Source of the DNA: Polytrichum commune
Lineage: Eukaryota > Streptophyta > Polytrichopsida > Polytrichales > Polytrichaceae
Reading direction: 5' to 3'
Length of the DNA: 64,000 nt
Assembly: GCA_950295325.1 (NCBI GenBank)
Contig: OX485804.1
Location: 50,654,001-50,718,000 of the forward strand
Shown piece by piece: positions 59,223 through 64,000 of the stretch (position 1 is its first letter; each line of letters opens with the position of its first letter). Under the pieces are notes generated by a model. That model did not search any database. It had not been told where the DNA came from and saw only the letters and a list, made by a program, of their open reading frames with translations. The position numbers and the translations under genes are program-made.

Positions 59223-62093
59223 TCCACTTACCTCACCCATATTTAGTAGTGCGTAGGCTGAATGTTGACTTACATAAGGTATATGAGTCTTAAATCGTTA
59301 TTTTTTCTGACTAGCCCACTTCTCCTGGGATAAGAAACATGAGTTTAGTATGACATGGTTAGCATATCCAAATCGAGGTCATAGTTGCTTTCCTTATAAT
59401 GTTTGGAGCTCATACAAATATCTTATTCATTATCAACATCATAATTTTTGTGCTCATCAAATGGTCATATAGGTCCCCCACGAATATGTTGAGTATTGAA
59501 CCTAGAACGGTTATCATATTTTTGAACAAGTAGTTCAATCTCTTTTGAACATATGTCTTTTAGGCATCCATTCTTGGAGCTGCAACTAACCACACACCAC
59601 TCGAATATTGGTGTCCAATTAGGAAGAGTAATTGAATAAAGGTTATCTACCTTAGCTGAGAAATTATGTGTCTAGATTGATATGTGCAATTAGGTTGTTG
59701 CACGCTAATTTATTGACATTCCACATTATTTTGGATAAATATTATCATAGTAACAAAATTCAAGGATTAGCTTTTCTATTGTGGTTTCTATATAGATAAT
59801 TTTTAAAAAAAAAATTGTAATTGATTTTGACCCAAGGTGATTTACATGGGTAAATAGGCAACCTATTTACACATATCAGTGTAGATGAATCCATTCATTG
59901 TTGGATGGACTCGTGAAATCTAATTTGTTATGACATCCATGCCTTGAAAGAACTCTACCACGATAAGGCCCTCGACCGGTAGCATTACGCGATATGAATT
60001 AGGTCAAGCTCTTGCTTGCTTGGGCAACTCTCCACATTTGGGTATAAGGTATGTGTGTTTTCTTCTTATTTGAATGTGTAAAAACTAAACACATTTTGTG
60101 ATTGTTGTTGACTAGTTGTGTTTTGATGCTACATGTATGTATGCAATCATGTATTTAAACAAAAAAAATTGGAAGCATTTGCATATTTATGTCATGTCCA
60201 TGTGTTTATGTTTTGAATGAGTAGAGTGCATACTAGGAAGCTAAATTATGTGGATGTTGTGTTCATATGTTGATGTGGGAATTATGATATTGTATGTGTA
60301 AGTGTTACATTTTATATGACATCAACAAAAACTACAATTTATTTTTATTTTATGTCATTAAAAAAAGAATAAGCACAAGGTCAACCTACCCATAGGGTCC
60401 TCAAAAATAATGAATGTTAGAAAATTACATAATAGTAGAGTCCACAATATTTACCTACTCCAATGTAATCCCCCTGGAAAAACACCTTGTGTTCTCACGT
60501 GTTCCCACTAAATACAAGAGAGTGAACCCCCTGAGCGGAATGATTGTTCAAAATCCCTTGGTTTGTAATCAATTGAGTGGAATCCCTTAGTTTGTTCCAT
60601 ATATTTCCACAATCACAACCATAGCATGTTTGGCTTATTCCATCAAGATAATGTGAGGTCTAAACCACCCTAGAAAGTAGAAGAGTTGGATATATATGAG
60701 TGTCGTAGCAATGCGATCACAAGAACTCCTTGTCATATTGGACCCAATGACTTCAAATCATTCCAATATCCTAAATTTTGAACTGTGGTTAGGAAATTCA
60801 ACCAACGAAATTGTCTTTGGCTACTCACTAAATGGGCCTAGGAGGCTAGAATGACATGGTTTTATTGAATGTAATCAATTGTGTGTGCTTCAATCATCGG
60901 TTGAACAATAGAAACCGAGGCAAGGGATCAGAAATGAGATTCAAGTAAATATGGACAAAAGGTTTGTCCAAAAGTAATCATGTATTTGAGAGCATTTTTT
61001 GCACAGTTGAAACATGCATATCGCATAATTGATCATTTGAAGGAAGAAACTAGAAGAATATGATGGAGTTTTCAAATTTTCATACTTTGAGAAGCAGTAT
61101 GATCAAATACTCCTCCTAAATGTGTATTTTTTTCACAAATGACATAGTGTACATTCAACTAACACGTGCTACAACAAGAAATGTAGTCCACATCTAGGAG
61201 TAGTTGCTGTCATTTCTATCATAGGGTCCACCAATCAAAGTGCACATATAAAGTTTCATTTTGTCCAAAATTCATGAATAAGCCTAGATTTACTTAAAAC
61301 ATAGTTTCCCGCATTGGGTTCAAATGGATGTTGAATCACAACTAGGTGCAAGTGTTATCTTGGGCAAGTAGGAAACACCAAATGGCCCTCTACATGCATC
61401 GCTCAACCTATCATATGACACACCAACATAATGCGAAAGTGCAGACAATTGTGGCCCTGCTAGTTGGACATGGTCAGTGTTCATGATTCAAGTCTTCAAT
61501 GCCCTTCAAATGCGATTTGGCCCTTCAAAATATACCTCTCTCAAAACAACCCCTCAAAACGCAACCCCATTTGAAAATGAAGATGCCACTTGAAGTCCTC
61601 AATATAATCTGCCCACCACAAGAACCAACAAGCGTAGAGCATTGTCACTACAAGAAGTGGAGTTAGATGGTTGCTTCCGAATACTTCACATTGAACTAGA
61701 ACATGTACCATACAATTCATGCACAAGTTTAATATGAGTTTTGTATTTTATTTTTATGTTCTTAAATTGACGTCTTGGATTTGAACCAACCCTTCAACTA
61801 AGGGCTGAAATTTGTGAGCCCTTCAAAATGAAACTCATATGAGGGCTTCAATCTTGAACACTGAACATGATGGTTGTCGATGGATGTGAAGCGGCCCTTG
61901 GCAATCCCATGCTGCTATTATTGGAATCTACAACTTAACCATGACAATACAAGAATGCAAGCACACAACAACAAAAGAGTCGAAAGGGAGGCGGACTTGG
62001 GGAAGGCGTGAGTTGCTAGCGAGAGTAGGTACAAGAGCTCCGCCAAAGCCCGATTCGAACTTGAACTCCCATTGTGTTCATGTTGAGAGAGCT
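59223..62093. other. Intergenic, no gene seen
   Basis: 59400-59650 is another copy of the dispersed family (CCAATTAGGAAGAGT, CAATCTCTTTTGAACATATG). The rest is AT-rich with no recognisable protein. Confidence 0.5.
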
Positions 62094-62332
62094 ACACTAA
62101 AAGTTGTATGTAGTGTCACTTACTATCTGGAGTTCCACAATGTTATATCTTTTTACGATTGGTGCATTTTTTTAACCAAGTGAAGATGTTAATGTTCTAT
62201 AATGTCCAAAACAACTGATCTGACCTTTGTTGGCAAAAAAAAAAAGATACATGTACATTAAACAATTATAGCATTGCGAAATTTCAAATAGTAAGTGACA
62301 CTAAATACAATATGTAGTGTAGTGGTTTGTAG
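62094..62332. mobile_element. MITE with TAGTGTCACTTACTAT terminal repeats
   Basis: The left end CTACACTAAAAGTTGTATGT then AGTGTCACTTACTATCTGGA is mirrored by CAAATAGTAAGTGACACTAA then ATACAATATGTAGTGTAG. Arms about 42 bp, total 239 bp, non-coding. It is the cleanest copy of the family whose pieces occur at 11.8, 12.3 and 12.8-13.1 kb. Confidence 0.8.
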
Positions 62333-62447
62333 ATCGGGGTGCAACCCACTTTATGGATTTCAATTTGCAGTTTCAACTATCAACAATGTGTTGCGTTGAT
62401 TGGTGTTGAAGGCTCGGCCAACATCACCACCAACGAAAGTACAGTAG

Positions 62448-62625
62448 AGGCGCCTATTCCCGATTAAGAACCCATCGGCAATCTATAGGGTACCAAAATT
62501 TTGATTTGGTTGGGATTGAATTTCGATTAGGTTGGAACCAATAGTGTCATGACACATGTCATGGTTTTGAGTGCTAAATTGAGGAGGAATGAGTGGTTCT
62601 GACAAATTCTAGACATTGCTAATAA
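62448..62625. repeat. Dispersed repeat, second copy of 47177-47365
   Basis: Same orientation and block order as 47177-47365, with scattered substitutions. Non-coding, origin unknown. Confidence 0.6.
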
Positions 62626-63772
62626 AGTGGCCCGTCCTTTGAGGGTTAACAACCCTTCCATTAGTGAAGCATCTCCTGCATCTACAACCTAAGCACTTAC
62701 TGCATCTTTTGCAAGTGAAGTGGAACAATGAGACTTTTAGGTACTAACACCCCATCTACTGTACTTGGAAATTTAAGCAAGTATCAACATGTTGCATCCT
62801 GGTTCAAGAAATTGTTATGACACTCGTAGACGTCAGTGCAAGTAATTTGCATGTAGAAGCTTCTCAGAAAGGTTTAAGTTGTTATACTACAATCATTTTG
62901 AGTTATCTAATCCATTTATTGAGCAGACTAGAACATCCTACTCACAAATTTGGTTCATTCTCCATTATGAAAATAAATTTACAATCATCAATTGGGTAAT
63001 GCGATGCTCAAGAAAACCTTATCTGAGGAACCCAGCCTACAACATGGTAACACTTAGAATTTGCCCATCCAAATCTAGGATTTTATAGCCTGGATCGATT
63101 TCCAAAAGTGTAGCTGCAGTCTGTGGATTGTAACTTTCGGACTGTTACATACAACGGAAAAAGTTTGGAACTAGCAAATTATCTGGATGCATCAATAATC
63201 AATAATCAGAAAGAAATGAACGGCTTCAGAATGGAACAATATGTTCACATCAAACAAAGGATCTACAGGTTGCAATACTAAGTACTCCATCAGTGCCATC
63301 TTTTGGATGTCAGAACAACTTCGCATGCAAATTCAAAGATGCAAATTAATTACGTTGCAAGGAGCCAGGATTGTCAAAGGTGATTTAAGAAGCGGGTTCA
63401 GACTTCACCAGGTAGCAACTGAATCTTTATACTTCAAAATACCTTGATTCTCCAACCTCTGGATTTTACAATAATACAACTCATTTGGAGGCACACATTT
63501 TGCCCGCTACAATTTGTAGGCATAAGAAAATTTATAAGAGAATTGAGAGCTCCCTCTACAAAGCAACTCGCGAACCTTACTACAATATCACAATTTACAT
63601 GGTTATAAGATTATATCTCCCCTTGTCTCCCAGACCCTTTCAGCATAATACAACACCAGCTACAAATAGGCATTCCCTAGTAGGAAAGCAATGAAAATTC
63701 CTTTCCAGATGCATCGGGATGGTGTTCCTATACATGTAAGCTGTGAGTAGAAATCAGAGGTTTTTCACAGTG
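62626..63772. other. Possible 3' untranslated / intergenic region
   Basis: No protein recognised. If the exon at 63773-63871 is real, its 3' untranslated region begins here, read leftward. The poly(A) site cannot be placed. Confidence 0.4.
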
Positions 63773-63871
63773 CTAGTCTGTAAGATTTAACCTCTTGAAA
63801 AGCACAAGAAAATGGCGCTCCGGTACAGAGTAGATGAAGCCGAGGGCAGCACCATTGGTATGACCACCACC
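63773..63871 (-). CDS. Probable last exon of an unidentified gene (partial)
   Basis: On the minus strand a pyrimidine-rich TTTTACACTTGTTTGTG leads into CTCAG, a strong 3' splice site, at 63872. The following 99 nt begin in phase 0, encode 32 residues from GGGHTNGAALGFIYSVPERH to FKRLNLTD, and end in TAG. The peptide is not low-complexity. I do not recognise the family; the rest of the gene would lie beyond 64000. It could still be a chance open frame. Confidence 0.4.
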   Translation of the reverse strand, partial: GGGHTNGAALGFIYSVPERHFLVLFKRLNLTD

Positions 63872-64000
63872 CTGAGCACAAACAAGTGTAAAACATGTCA
63901 AGCTCCATGAAATAAAAAATAAACTACATGAATGTTTGCGAGTCCAATTTTTGTACAATAGAGGATGAAGGGACATTTACAAACAACTACTTGAGTAACT

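Overview
The window is nuclear DNA of a flowering plant. Both complete genes are plant families: a D-type cyclin with the retinoblastoma-binding motif, and a plastid-type MRS2 magnesium transporter. Each is split by short GT-AG introns and sits among long intergenic tracts full of small inverted-repeat transposons, tandem arrays and microsatellites. I cannot name the species. Nothing points to bacterial, viral or organellar DNA.

Layout. 1-4258: intergenic, with a perfect 24-bp palindrome (1922-1970) and a dispersed repeat. 4259-6382 (minus): six-exon CYCD2/CYCD4-like gene. 6900-7600: GC-rich block with an E2F-like site, then long CT tracts. 7.6-30 kb: no gene; at least eight foldback or terminal-inverted-repeat elements, including a 394-bp PIF/Harbinger-type MITE (21573-21966), and a triplicated 280-bp repeat (19180-20012). 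30.6-31.7 kb: five-unit satellite-like array. 33.6-34.1 kb: decayed 3' end of a LINE. 35.3-38 kb: foldbacks and an amplified MITE end carrying G-tracts and palindromic cassettes. 38-50 kb: more MITEs and dispersed repeats. 50.2-50.8 kb: three-unit array. 52175-56984 (minus): 13-exon MRS2-11/MGT10-like gene with MITE and repeat insertions in two introns. 57.5-58.4 kb: diverged tandem repeat directly upstream of it. 58.6-63.7 kb: repeats. 63773-63871 (minus): probable last exon of an unidentified gene running off the right edge.

The cyclin acts at G1/S in the nucleus and the transporter moves Mg2+ across a plastid membrane. They are unrelated genes on the same strand about 46 kb apart, and I see no functional link. 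The exon joins were deduced by hand: every join keeps the reading frame, uses GT...AG and restores family-conserved residues. That is strong internal support but is not transcript evidence.
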